In this document: positions 41,410-50,315 of the stretch, piece after piece
Position numbering within the stretch: the stretch's first letter is position 1
Layout of the letters: each line of letters opens with the position of its first letter
Assembly (NCBI GenBank): GCA_902764915.1
Contig: CACWXY010000008.1
Location: 53,336-117,335, forward strand
From: an uncultured Eubacteriales bacterium
GTDB lineage: Bacteria; Bacillota; Clostridia; Christensenellales; Aristaeellaceae
Length of the DNA: 64,000 nucleotides
Reading direction: 5' to 3'
Program-made: the position numbers and the translations under genes
The notes under the pieces: generated by a model
What the model was told of the DNA's origin: nothing
Seen by the model: the letters and a program-made list of their open reading frames with translations, nothing else
Databases searched by the model: none

Positions 41410-43475
41410 CATTTTCTTCCTGTCTGGCTCGCCATACGGTAAGCCTCATCATAAAAGATATTCTGACAATTGACAACTTCTTCCGCACCGGGCATCCTGC
41501 GCACATAACTTCCGTCGCTCTGCTGATCACGGGCGGATGAATTGTCTTTCCACATCAGGTCCATAATTCCCTCAAGGCGTCGCTTCAGCCCGGCATCCTT
41601 GATCGGCACACCCACCTCAACCCGGCGCACTGTATTACGTGTCATCCAGTCAGCGCTGGCAATATAGTAGCGGGTCCGCTCCCCGGTTCCAAAGGCATAT
41701 ATGCGGCTGTGCTCCAGAAAACGTCCCACAACTGACATGATTCGGATATTATCCGTATACCCGGGCACACCGGCACGCAGGCAGCAGATGCCGCGAACAA
41801 TCATATCAATCTTAACGCCCGCGCAGCTCGCCTCTACCAGTTTGTCCATCAGAAGCTTATCTGACAGACTGTTGACCTTAATGCGAATGAGCGCCTCTTC
41901 CCCAGCCTGTGCTTTGGCAATTTCACCGTCAATCAGGTCAATCAGTTTGTTCTGCAGGCAATGCGGTGCCACCAGCAGTTCCTGTACATGATCCACTGTT
42001 TCTCCCCGCAGAAGTGCCTGGAATACAGTCAGTGCCTCTTTTCCGATCTCCTGATCCGACGTCAGAAGACTCAGGTCCGTATACAGACGGCTGGTTTTTT
42101 CGTTATAGTTGCCTGTACCGATCTGCGTAATATAGAACGGCATGCCATTCCGCACTCGTGTGATCAGGCAGAGCTTGCTGTGTACTTTCAGATGCTCAAT
42201 GCCGTAGATCACATGGCAGCCTGCGCGCTCCAGCCGGCGGCTCCACTCAATATTGTTTTCCTCGTCAAAGCGCGCTTTCAGCTCGACCAGTACATCGACA
42301 TGCTTTCCGTTCTCGGCCGCTTCCACCAGGTATTCCACCACTTTGGAATCGGAAGCCAGTCGATACAGTGTCATTCGAATCGAGGTTACCGAGGCGTCCC
42401 GTGCGGCTTCATCCAGCATACGCAGGAAAGGCCGGATGCTCTGGTAGGGATAATGCAGAAGCACATCATGGTCTTCCACCTGGTCCAGAATGGATCGGCC
42501 TTCCTCCAGCTGCGGGGAATCCTGAGGATGACGCGGCGCAAAAAACAGGTCTGCATGACCGCGCAGCTGATCAGAGAACATGGAAAAGAAGGATACATCC
42601 AGCGGGGTATCATACTCATATACCTGCTCGATATCCAGCTGAAGCTGTTCGCACAGTCTGGCGACAATGGCAGCATCAATCTGACGGCTGAGCTCCATAC
42701 GTATAGGGCACAGTTTACGCCGTCTGCGAATGACTTCCACCATATGATCCCGATAGTTCAGATCTTCATCGTATGTCTCGTCCGCATCAATATCCGCATT
42801 GCGGGTAATACGTGCCAATGTCTTGCTGATCACACGGTAGTTGGGAAACAGCAGAGGAAGATAATGCAGGATCAGCTCCTCCACCAGCATGTAACAGCCC
42901 TTGCGCTCCGGCACTTCAATCAGGCGATGGAAAGCAGCCCCGGAACAGGGTACAATGCCTATCCGCTCTTTCTCCGTTTTCGTGCTCAGTACGGCAATGG
43001 CATAGATTTCCTTATTATTGAGAAACGGAAAAGGCTGTTTCTTGCTGATAACATTTGGTGAGAGCAGCGGCAGGTATTCGGTGGTAAACACTTCCGACAG
43101 ATATGGCTCGCTCTCCGGGGAAATGGAATGGAAATCCACCAGCGTAATCCCCTGTTCCTGCAGTGCATCCATCAGTACCCGATATGTTTTATCCCGTCTG
43201 CGGCAGAGTTCACGTACACGTATCAGACAAGCGTCCAGCTGTTCACCGGGTGTCATATGCGTCTTGTTTTCTCTCGCTTCACGGTCAAGAAGCATCTGAT
43301 CATGCAGGGATCCGATGCGCACCATAAAGAATTCATCCAGATTACTCTGAAAGATCTTCAGAAAACTCAGCCGCTCGCAAAGCGGGACACGGGTATCCTC
43401 GGCCTCCTCCAGCACGCGTTCATTGAAGCGCAGCCATGAAAGCTCTCTGTTCTCAAAGCAGGAAGAAAGGGACAT
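41409..43475 (-). CDS. ppk1: Polyphosphate kinase
   Basis: Protein of 688 residues, full length for PPK1. It has the N-terminal domain 'ENRELSWLRFNERVLEEA' and 'RLSFLKIFQSNLDEFFMVR', a middle head domain, and the two phospholipase-D-like catalytic domains: 'RMTLYRLASDSKVV', 'HLKVHSKLCLITR' (the His that becomes phosphorylated) and 'YYIASADWMTRN'. It makes long-chain polyphosphate from ATP, reversibly, at the membrane or in the cytoplasm. Transcribed leftward; its terminator is directly followed by the GH13-GH53 gene. recG lies upstream across a 34-base gap. Confidence 0.96.
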   Translation of the reverse strand: MSLSSCFENRELSWLRFNERVLEEAEDTRVPLCERLSFLKIFQSNLDEFFMVRIGSLHDQMLLDREARENKTHMTPGEQLDACLIRVRELCRRRDKTYRVLMDALQEQGITLVDFHSISPESEPYLSEVFTTEYLPLLSPNVISKKQPFPFLNNKEIYAIAVLSTKTEKERIGIVPCSGAAFHRLIEVPERKGCYMLVEELILHYLPLLFPNYRVISKTLARITRNADIDADETYDEDLNYRDHMVEVIRRRRKLCPIRMELSRQIDAAIVARLCEQLQLDIEQVYEYDTPLDVSFFSMFSDQLRGHADLFFAPRHPQDSPQLEEGRSILDQVEDHDVLLHYPYQSIRPFLRMLDEAARDASVTSIRMTLYRLASDSKVVEYLVEAAENGKHVDVLVELKARFDEENNIEWSRRLERAGCHVIYGIEHLKVHSKLCLITRVRNGMPFYITQIGTGNYNEKTSRLYTDLSLLTSDQEIGKEALTVFQALLRGETVDHVQELLVAPHCLQNKLIDLIDGEIAKAQAGEEALIRIKVNSLSDKLLMDKLVEASCAGVKIDMIVRGICCLRAGVPGYTDNIRIMSVVGRFLEHSRIYAFGTGERTRYYIASADWMTRNTVRRVEVGVPIKDAGLKRRLEGIMDLMWKDNSSARDQQSDGSYVRRMPGAEEVVNCQNIFYDEAYRMASQTGRK

Positions 43476-43509
43476 AGGTCAATCAACTTCTCTCTGTTGT
43501 CTTGTTTTT

Positions 43510-45519
43510 TCAGTTGCGGGCCATACACCCTACGAGGGAAGCATACTTCTCTGATGCATTCTTTACAAGTACTTCCCGTTCTGATGCAAGGCTTTTCTCG
43601 CCAAAAATATAGTCGACACAGTGCTTCGCACTTTCCAGAAGTCGCACATCGCCATCCAGCAGAAAGCCCAGAGATTCCTGACCGGACTGCCGCGTTCCCA
43701 GCAGATCCCCGGGACCGCGTATTTCCAGGTCTTTCTGTGCGATGACAAACCCGTCATTGGTTTGTGTCATGATCTTCAGTTTTTGGGAGGCATCTGCCAA
43801 AAGAAAGCACCAGCTCTCCTTGCTCCCGCGTCCGACGCGTCCCCTGAGCTGATGCAGCTGACTCAGTCCAAAGCGCTCTGCATTCTCCACAACCATGACA
43901 GTAGCATTGGGCACGTTAACCCCTACCTCGATCACGGTTGTTGAAATCAGTACCTGCATCTCACCGCGGGCAAAGGCGGACAGTGTCTGTTCCTTTTCAT
44001 CCGCTTTCTGCTGTCCCCATGTCAGGCCAACATGAAGTCCCTTCAGTTCTGTCTGTGTCAGGTCCTCATAAGTTGCCTGGACGGAGCGGATGTCTGCGGT
44101 GCGTTCAGAGTCCTCTACCAAAGGGCAGACCACATACGCCTGGTGCCCTTTCTCAACCTCCCGCCGCAGGAAAGCATACATATCATGCCGCTTTTCTTCC
44201 GGTACCAGCCGCGTTCTGACAGGCTTTCGTCCAGCAGGAAGCTCCGATACAACCGATACATCCAGATCACCGTACAGGATCAGCGCCAGGGTTCGCGGGA
44301 TCGGCGTGGCAGACATCACCAGAACATGGGGATGCTTCTGTCCCGCAATACCCCTGTCCGAGAGTGCGGACCGCTGCCGAACGCCGAAGCGATGCTGCTC
44401 ATCCGTAATCACCAGTCCCAGATTCTGATATTCCACGCCCTCTGAGATCAGTGCATGTGTACCAAACACTGCCTGCCATGTGCCGCTTTTCAGCTGTTCA
44501 TGGGCATTCCGTTTTTCCGAAGCCTTCAAAGAGCCCACAAGCAGACCGCAGGTTATTCCCAGCCGTCCCAGCACTTTCTGTGCCTGCGCAAAGTGCTGCC
44601 TGGCCAGAATCTCTGTCGGTGCCATCATGGCACACTGATATCCCGCCATTACGGCAGCATAGATCGCTCCGAAGGCAATGGCGGTTTTTCCGCATCCCAC
44701 ATCGCCCTGAACCAGACGTGACATGGCTGTTTTCCGGGACAAATCGGACAGGATCTCCGAAAGCACCTTTTTCTGACTGGCGGTCGGCGCAAAGCCCTGC
44801 GCCTTCCAGAAACGGGTCTGTGTCTCCTCCGGAATCTCCATGGGATAGCCTTCCGGTTTCTCATCGCGCTGCATATGAACAGCCGTCATGTACATGAGCA
44901 TTTCTTCCAGTGCCAGACGCCGGCGCGCACGCCGGACCGCATCCAGCGAAGGCGGTGCATGCGCAGTACGAACGCTCTCACTTCTGCCCGGCAGATCATA
45001 TCGCGAAAGAATCATAGGCGGAAGCGTTTCTTCCAGAAGTTCGTCGGCCAGCGGAAGTACGGAGAGTATCATATCCCGCAGTGTCTTTCCCGGTATACCG
45101 GGTATCGGCCTGTACTGGCTGCGGATTTCTCCCAGTGTCACCCGCTGCGGATTCTGGAGTTCCCGTCGTCCCTGTTTGGTACGGACCAGTCTTCCGTACA
45201 GTGTAACAATATCTCCCTGATGCAGAGTCTTCTGCATCCATGGCTGGTTGAACCATACCACACGCAGACGGCCACTGGTATCCTCCAGAACGCATTCGCA
45301 TCGGGAGAGGGCGCCGTGGAAGGACAGCGTCGGCCGCTGCAGAATTCTTCCCCGAAAGGCAAACATGCCTTCCATATCCAGCGCGCACGGTGCGCTTTCT
45401 GTCAGATCATCATACGCTACCGGCAGATACATCAAAAGATCGCGCAGCGAGACAATGCCCACTGCGCGTAATGCTTCCAGACGTGCCGGACCAAGCCCAC
45501 GGATGGATGATAACTCCAA
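43510..45519 (-). CDS. recG: ATP-dependent DNA helicase RecG
   Basis: Protein of 669 residues. The N-terminal wedge domain begins 'SIRGLGPARLEALRAVGI' and contains an OB fold ('GDIVTLYGRL'); the helicase motor has Walker A 'GDVGCGKT' (about 273), 'MAPTEILARQH', DExH-box 'ITDEQHRFG' (about 373), 'MSATPIPRTL', and 'QLRGRVGRG' in motif VI. RecG reverses stalled replication forks and branch-migrates Holliday junctions. The start codon is TTG at 45519 with GGAGGGGG upstream. It is 16 bases downstream of fakA, the usual YloU-FakA-RecG order of Firmicutes. Confidence 0.97.
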   Translation of the reverse strand: MELSSIRGLGPARLEALRAVGIVSLRDLLMYLPVAYDDLTESAPCALDMEGMFAFRGRILQRPTLSFHGALSRCECVLEDTSGRLRVVWFNQPWMQKTLHQGDIVTLYGRLVRTKQGRRELQNPQRVTLGEIRSQYRPIPGIPGKTLRDMILSVLPLADELLEETLPPMILSRYDLPGRSESVRTAHAPPSLDAVRRARRRLALEEMLMYMTAVHMQRDEKPEGYPMEIPEETQTRFWKAQGFAPTASQKKVLSEILSDLSRKTAMSRLVQGDVGCGKTAIAFGAIYAAVMAGYQCAMMAPTEILARQHFAQAQKVLGRLGITCGLLVGSLKASEKRNAHEQLKSGTWQAVFGTHALISEGVEYQNLGLVITDEQHRFGVRQRSALSDRGIAGQKHPHVLVMSATPIPRTLALILYGDLDVSVVSELPAGRKPVRTRLVPEEKRHDMYAFLRREVEKGHQAYVVCPLVEDSERTADIRSVQATYEDLTQTELKGLHVGLTWGQQKADEKEQTLSAFARGEMQVLISTTVIEVGVNVPNATVMVVENAERFGLSQLHQLRGRVGRGSKESWCFLLADASQKLKIMTQTNDGFVIAQKDLEIRGPGDLLGTRQSGQESLGFLLDGDVRLLESAKHCVDYIFGEKSLASEREVLVKNASEKYASLVGCMARN

Positions 45520-45535
45520 AGCCTGACCCCCTCCG

Positions 45536-47188
45536 TTATTCCACGGAAATCAGATAATAATACAGCGGCTGTCCGCCCCTGTGACACTCGACATCACAGT
45601 TCGGGTATGCCTGTGCCAGCTCCTCCGTCAGAGCCTGCGCGTCCTCTTCCTTCGTGTCCTGTCCATAATAGACACTGATCAGTTCGGACTCATCATCTAC
45701 AATCGCTTCCATCATCTTCAGGGATACTTCTCTGACATCGCTGCCGGAATACTCAATCTTTCCGTTATGCAGACCGATAATATCCCCCTGATGGATATGG
45801 ATATCATTGTACTCACTGTCACGCACTGCATAGGTAACCGTTCCGGTCTTCACGTGCTGTGCCGCTTCATCCATGTGCTGTGCATTTTCCTCGGCACTGA
45901 CATCAGGCTGGAAAGCGACAGCGGCAGCAATGCCCATCGCCACATTCTTGGTGGGGATCACATATACTTTCTGCTCTTCGGAGAGATTGGCCGCCTGCTG
46001 CGCGGCAAGCACCACATTTCCGTTGTTCGGGAAAACAAAGACCGTGCTTGCAGGAACACTGCGGATAGCACTGAGAATATCGTCAATCGACGGATTCATG
46101 GTCTGTCCGCCTTCGACAACCACATCCACGGAAAGATCATGGAAGATCTGGGAGAAGCCATCCCCGAGGGAAACAGCAACCATGCCATACTCTTTCTCCG
46201 GCACAAACGCTTTCTCCTCTTCCTTGGGCTTGCTGGCTTCCTCGCGCTGCCGGCGGGTCTCCTCGATGTTTTCCACTTCAATATCACACAGCGCGCCGAG
46301 CTCGCGTCCATCTTCCAGCGCGGTACCTGGATGATTGGTGTGAACATGAACGCTCACACGCGTAAGGTCCCCTTCCACGTGGACATAACTGCCGATACGG
46401 TTCAGGCGGCGACGCAGGGAATCGATATCCCCTTCCTCCGTGTTTTCCAGAGGCAGCAGAGCATACTTTGTATGATAGATGTGATGCAGATCGGTAATCG
46501 CGTCATGGTCATCCGTAAAGCGCCCGTCATTCTTGGCGGCTTCCGCCAGAATCTCTTCCACGCTCTTGCCCTGAATCACGGCAGCATAGCCGGAATAGAT
46601 ATACATCAGTCCGCTGCCGCCCGAATCCACTACATTGGCCTGTTTCAGAACCGGAAGCATTTCCGGCGTGCGTTCGAGAATGGCATAACCGGAGCGGATA
46701 ATCACATCAAAAAACTCGCCAAAGTCCTCGGGATTCTTCTGTGCCTGCCGCACGGCATCCTCTGCAATCACGCGGGCTACCGTCAGAATGGTACCTTCCT
46801 TGGGCTTCATGACAGCTTTATAGGCAAGCTCCGATCCCGCTTTCATCGCTTCTGCGAACTGCACAGGCGTCAGCTTTTCCTGTCCCTTGACCGCCTTGGC
46901 AAACCCACGCAGAAGCTGGGATGTAATAACGCCGGAGTTTCCGCGAGCACCCTTCAGGGCACCTTTGGACAATGCCGATGCCGCTTCATCTGCGCGGAGA
47001 AATTCCTTACTGTTGATTTCCCGAATGGCGCTCTGCATGGTCAATGACATATTCGTTCCGGTATCACCGTCCGGAACAGGAAACACGTTCAGCGCATCGA
47101 CTGCTTCCCGGTTCTGGTCAAGCAGCGCACTTCCCGCAATGGCCATATCCCTGAGAAGCAGGCCATCGATAACTTTATACTGAATCAA
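45536..47188 (-). CDS. fakA: Fatty acid kinase subunit FakA (DAK2/YloV)
   Basis: Protein of 550 residues. The N-terminal DhaL/DAK2 domain carries the ATP/Mg site 'ALNVFPVPDGDTGTNM' and 'GARGNSGVI'; a middle domain and a C-terminal DegV-like domain ('VVEGGQTMNPSIDDIL', 'FPNNGN') complete the FakA layout. FakA phosphorylates fatty acids bound by a DegV/FakB protein, so exogenous fatty acids can enter lipid synthesis; a DegV gene lies at 51176. I choose TTG at 47188 as start because GGAGG lies 9 bases upstream and the following residues align with YloV starts; ATG codons at 47209 and 47215 precede that site. Confidence 0.93.
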   Translation of the reverse strand: MIQYKVIDGLLLRDMAIAGSALLDQNREAVDALNVFPVPDGDTGTNMSLTMQSAIREINSKEFLRADEAASALSKGALKGARGNSGVITSQLLRGFAKAVKGQEKLTPVQFAEAMKAGSELAYKAVMKPKEGTILTVARVIAEDAVRQAQKNPEDFGEFFDVIIRSGYAILERTPEMLPVLKQANVVDSGGSGLMYIYSGYAAVIQGKSVEEILAEAAKNDGRFTDDHDAITDLHHIYHTKYALLPLENTEEGDIDSLRRRLNRIGSYVHVEGDLTRVSVHVHTNHPGTALEDGRELGALCDIEVENIEETRRQREEASKPKEEEKAFVPEKEYGMVAVSLGDGFSQIFHDLSVDVVVEGGQTMNPSIDDILSAIRSVPASTVFVFPNNGNVVLAAQQAANLSEEQKVYVIPTKNVAMGIAAAVAFQPDVSAEENAQHMDEAAQHVKTGTVTYAVRDSEYNDIHIHQGDIIGLHNGKIEYSGSDVREVSLKMMEAIVDDESELISVYYGQDTKEEDAQALTEELAQAYPNCDVECHRGGQPLYYYLISVE

Positions 47189-47250
47189 TGGTTTAATCCT
47201 CCATTTCATATTCATGCAAGGGCATGAAATGCTGATGATCCTGCTTCAGT

Positions 47251-47601
47251 TCAGGCTCTGACGCCTTCCACATTCACATTAACCTTACGAACTTTGATGC
47301 CCGTCATATTTTCCAGCTTATAGCGCACGGTATCCACAATCGTCTTGCATACCTCTGCAATGGAAATCCCGTATTCCACCACAACAAACAGATCCACATC
47401 CAGACAGTTCCCGACATTGCGGATCTGCACGCCGCGGGCCAGGTTTTCCTTGCCCAGCCATTCCACCAGACCATCCGTAGCACGTTTGGAGCACATGGCA
47501 ACAATACCATAGCATTCCAGTGCCGCATAGCCAGCGACCTTCATCATGACATCTTCTGTAATATAGATTGTGCCGATATCATTTTTAATCTTGCATTCCA
47601 T
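47251..47601 (-). CDS. Asp23/Gls24 family protein (YloU)
   Basis: Protein of 116 residues of the Asp23/Gls24 (alkaline shock) family: 'IYITEDVMMKVAGYAALECYGIV', 'NCLDVDLFVVVEYGISI' and 'KVRKVNVNVEGV'. The family acts near the membrane in envelope homeostasis, and in Firmicutes YloU regularly precedes YloV/FakA, as here with a 62-base gap. The ATG at 47601 follows AAGGAGG; GTG at 47610 is too close to it. Confidence 0.93.
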   Translation of the reverse strand: MECKIKNDIGTIYITEDVMMKVAGYAALECYGIVAMCSKRATDGLVEWLGKENLARGVQIRNVGNCLDVDLFVVVEYGISIAEVCKTIVDTVRYKLENMTGIKVRKVNVNVEGVRA

Positions 47602-47688
47602 GTGATACACAGCCTCCTTACCTCAGACAGTCTGCTTTCCCATCTGATGGAATCCGCTTATTCCGAAGAACAGACGGACTCACTAAAC

Positions 47689-47717
47689 AGTATAAACAAT
47701 TCCCCATGCCTTGGCAA
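47689..47717 (-). promoter_or_regulatory. Promoter of the yloU-fakA-recG operon
   Basis: On the minus strand TTGCCA (47717-47712) and TATACT (47694-47689), 17-base spacer, about 90 bases before the Asp23 start. The -35 is close to the end of the preceding gene. Confidence 0.65.
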
Positions 47718-47723
47718 GTCCGT

Positions 47724-48320
47724 TCAGATCGGCATATCGTCCTCATCATCGACACACATCAGCGCAAAACCATTTTCTCCGCCGATTCTTTCGACAAGCG
47801 ACTCACACAGACCGTCCGAAAGAATGTCCGTTTCTGCGATCACAAGACGGGGCAGCCCATCTGCTTCTCCCTGATGCAGGCCGGGAATGCATGCCGTAAG
47901 TGCATAGCCCATGCTTTCCGCTTCGCTGCGCAGTTCGTCCGTCATGGAAGGGCCTATCAGAAGCATGCACAGTCTGTCCCGGATGCTTTCCTTATCCTCA
48001 GCCATGCCCAGAAGGTGCATGACCACAAGCCGGGCGGACCATATATCGCTGTCATCCATCGGCTGCATCTGGTGAATCATGACATTCATGGGTTTCATGG
48101 CATCCAGCACCGGATGACCGGTTTCTTCCGCAATATCCTTGCGAATCAGAAAACGGCGTCGTGTATCGCCCTGCAGGTCTACAACCATATGGACTCTGGG
48201 CTGACTGTTCTCCTGATCCTTCTGTGCGTTCTCCGACTGTGTTTCTTCTGCTTCCTTCTCCGGGGCATCATCGGAAACGGCAGACGATGAAACCTGCAGC
48301 ATTACTTTGAATTCTCGCAT
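47724..48320 (-). CDS. Uncharacterised protein
   Basis: Protein of 198 residues, no family recognised. A short N-terminal strand ('REFKVMLQVSSSAV') is followed by a low-complexity acidic linker rich in Glu, Asp, Gln and Asn (about residues 15-40), then an alpha/beta-looking domain ('VHMVVDLQGDTRRRFLIRKD', 'LCMLLIGPSMTDELRSEAES'). No signal or membrane segment. The start at 48320 has AGGAGG but only 4 bases away. It is divergent from the glycosyltransferase gene and upstream of the Asp23 operon. Confidence 0.65.
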   Translation of the reverse strand: MREFKVMLQVSSSAVSDDAPEKEAEETQSENAQKDQENSQPRVHMVVDLQGDTRRRFLIRKDIAEETGHPVLDAMKPMNVMIHQMQPMDDSDIWSARLVVMHLLGMAEDKESIRDRLCMLLIGPSMTDELRSEAESMGYALTACIPGLHQGEADGLPRLVIAETDILSDGLCESLVERIGGENGFALMCVDDEDDMPI

Positions 48321-48401
48321 ATGTCCTCCTGCCGCATTTCACGGCACAAACATTGTATCATGATTTTCCCTCTGTGAATATTCGCCAGCCCAACTTTTGC
48401 C

Positions 48402-48430
48402 TTGCAATTCTTCTCAGCCTTTCCTATAAT
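48402..48430 (+). promoter_or_regulatory. Promoter of the GT2 glycosyltransferase
   Basis: TTGCAA at 48402-48407 and a perfect TATAAT at 48425-48430 with a 17-base spacer. Transcription should begin near 48437, which excludes starts upstream of that point. Confidence 0.75.
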
Positions 48431-48470
48431 CTCTTCGAATGACCGAGCTAAAATGGAGGACTGTATTCCC

Positions 48471-49490
48471 TTGAGCAAGATTTCCCTGCGTGATTTTCGT
48501 GCACAGGATCTTCCGCTGATCAGCGTGGTTGTTCCTGTGTACAATGTAGCACGCTATCTTGAACGCACATTGAATTCCCTATCGAACCAGACATACCCCA
48601 ATCTGGATATCATTCTGGTGGATGACGGCTCATCGGATGGTTCATCCGATATCATTGATGCCTATGCACTGCGTGATCATCGCTTCCGCACCATCCACCG
48701 GCTGTCCGGGCGCGGTGTATCCTGTGCCCGGAATACAGCTATACGAGCCGCCCGTGGCAGCTGGATTGCCTCGGCAGACAGCGATGACATTGTTCCCCGC
48801 AAAGCCATTGAAATGCTCTACCTCGCCTGTGTAGAACACAATACGCGCATGAGCATGGGCGCCTATAATGAATGCCATACGTCCCGCCCGCTGGCTTTCA
48901 CCCGCAGAGTACCTGCCAAGCCCTGTGTGCTGAATAACGCCAAGGACATGCAGCGATACTTCCTTACCTATGGAGCGGACTGCAATCATATGTGGACAAA
49001 GCTATTTCAGCGGGATGTCTTTGATCATCTGCGGTTTCCGGAGGGCATGATCTACGAAGACATGTATATGATGCCCCGTATTATAGATGCCGCAGGAAGC
49101 TGTACCGTCATTAACCGCGTTGTCTACAATTATATGATCCGCCGCGGCTCCGCCAGCAATAATGTCAATATATCCCGTCAGATGGACGGTTTCCGTGCAC
49201 GGCTTGCTACCGTTGAATACATGCAGCAGCATTATCCGGAGTTTGTCGGGCTTGCCAATGACAGTATTCTCATGATCGGATGCAATGTACTGGGGAAGAT
49301 CGAACATATCGGTGGCCGGGAAGTCGCGCCGAAAGAATGGGATGAGGCTGTGCGTATCATGCGGGATGCGTTGAGCAATTCCGCCCTGCAGAATCCCATC
49401 TATAAAGCAGAAGCCCTGGCCTTCCGCCAGGACCCCAAACTGCTCTCCAAGGTCAGTCATTTCATACTGAAGGCAGACCAGATGCTGTAA
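48471..49490 (+). CDS. Family 2 glycosyltransferase
   Basis: Protein of 339 residues from TTG 48471. GT-A fold motifs: 'ISVVVPVYNVARYLERTLNSL', 'IILVDDGSSDGSSDI', 'GVSCARNTAIRAARGSWI' and 'SADSDDIV' (metal-binding DxD). It is a cytoplasmic inverting transferase with no C-terminal membrane helix, probably working on a surface polysaccharide or glycolipid. The promoter at 48402-48430 rules out the longer frame; GGAGG 11 bases ahead supports TTG 48471, with ATG 48453 possible but lacking a site. Its stop directly abuts the stop of the convergent histidinol-phosphatase gene. Confidence 0.9.
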   Translation: MSKISLRDFRAQDLPLISVVVPVYNVARYLERTLNSLSNQTYPNLDIILVDDGSSDGSSDIIDAYALRDHRFRTIHRLSGRGVSCARNTAIRAARGSWIASADSDDIVPRKAIEMLYLACVEHNTRMSMGAYNECHTSRPLAFTRRVPAKPCVLNNAKDMQRYFLTYGADCNHMWTKLFQRDVFDHLRFPEGMIYEDMYMMPRIIDAAGSCTVINRVVYNYMIRRGSASNNVNISRQMDGFRARLATVEYMQQHYPEFVGLANDSILMIGCNVLGKIEHIGGREVAPKEWDEAVRIMRDALSNSALQNPIYKAEALAFRQDPKLLSKVSHFILKADQML

Positions 49491-50300
49491 TTACAGTGCG
49501 GCTGAACAGACTACCGTCTTTCCGCCGCACTTTTTCAGTGTTGCATATTCCCGGAAGCCACAGGCTCTTGCCCGCTCCCGTGCCACATCAAACCCGGCTG
49601 CAATATGCGCGCTGTCATGCGCGTCAGAGGACAGAAATATCCGTCCGCCCATGTCGTGCAGTGCCCGCAGCAGCGACATGCGGGGATAGAGCTCCGTTTT
49701 CCGCCCCCGATTCAGCGCACCGCAGTTGATTTCAAAAGGAACACCTTCCTCTGCAAGGCATTTCATGCTTTCCCTTGCCGGTCCAAGGTAGCGCTCGTCT
49801 TCCTCGTCCACAAAATGCCACTGCTCATTAAAGCGGCTTATGAGATCGAAGTGCCCCACAAACGTGCAGCCCGTGCGCGCATAGACCTCTGCTTCCAGCG
49901 CATAATAGGCCCTGCACATCGCGTATCCGTCCCCATGAAAGCAGGTCTCGCACATATATCGGAGTTTCTCCAGGGAATCATCCACCGCAGTGCTCTGATC
50001 GCATGGGACGTCAAGGTAGTGCGTGGATCCAATCACATAATCCAGATCCTGCGGTACCGCGCCCTGATACATCTGATCCAGCTCCACGCCCAGAAAAATG
50101 TCCAGCTGTTCCGCATAGCGTTCCCGCAGCCGCAGGATTTCCTGACGGTATGCAGGATAGTCCAGCGATATTTCCGGGTCCATATGGGCCGAGAAGCCCA
50201 GCGCCTGCAGTCCTTTTTCCATCGCCGACTGCACCATGCACTCCGGGGATGAGGCGCCATCACAGAATGTGGTATGAATGTGATAATCCTGCAAGATCAT
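49491..50300 (-). CDS. hisK: PHP-family histidinol-phosphatase
   Basis: Protein of 269 residues with PHP metal ligands in order: 'DYHIHTTFCDG' (HxH), 'GVELD', 'VIGSTHYLD', 'VGHFDLISRF' and 'LSSDAHDSAHI'. Length and motifs match monofunctional histidinol-phosphate phosphatase HisK/HisJ of Gram-positives, the eighth step of histidine synthesis. No other his gene is in the window, so a different phosphoester substrate is possible. It is followed by a convergent gene with no gap. Confidence 0.88.
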   Translation of the reverse strand: MILQDYHIHTTFCDGASSPECMVQSAMEKGLQALGFSAHMDPEISLDYPAYRQEILRLRERYAEQLDIFLGVELDQMYQGAVPQDLDYVIGSTHYLDVPCDQSTAVDDSLEKLRYMCETCFHGDGYAMCRAYYALEAEVYARTGCTFVGHFDLISRFNEQWHFVDEEDERYLGPARESMKCLAEEGVPFEINCGALNRGRKTELYPRMSLLRALHDMGGRIFLSSDAHDSAHIAAGFDVARERARACGFREYATLKKCGGKTVVCSAAL

Positions 50301-50315
50301 GGAAAACCCCTTTCT

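Noticed and set aside
41961..43061. A 366-codon plus-strand frame opposite ppk
   Set aside because: Shadow of ppk; no independent signals.
45581..47047. A 488-codon plus-strand frame opposite fakA
   Set aside because: Shadow of the conserved fakA gene.
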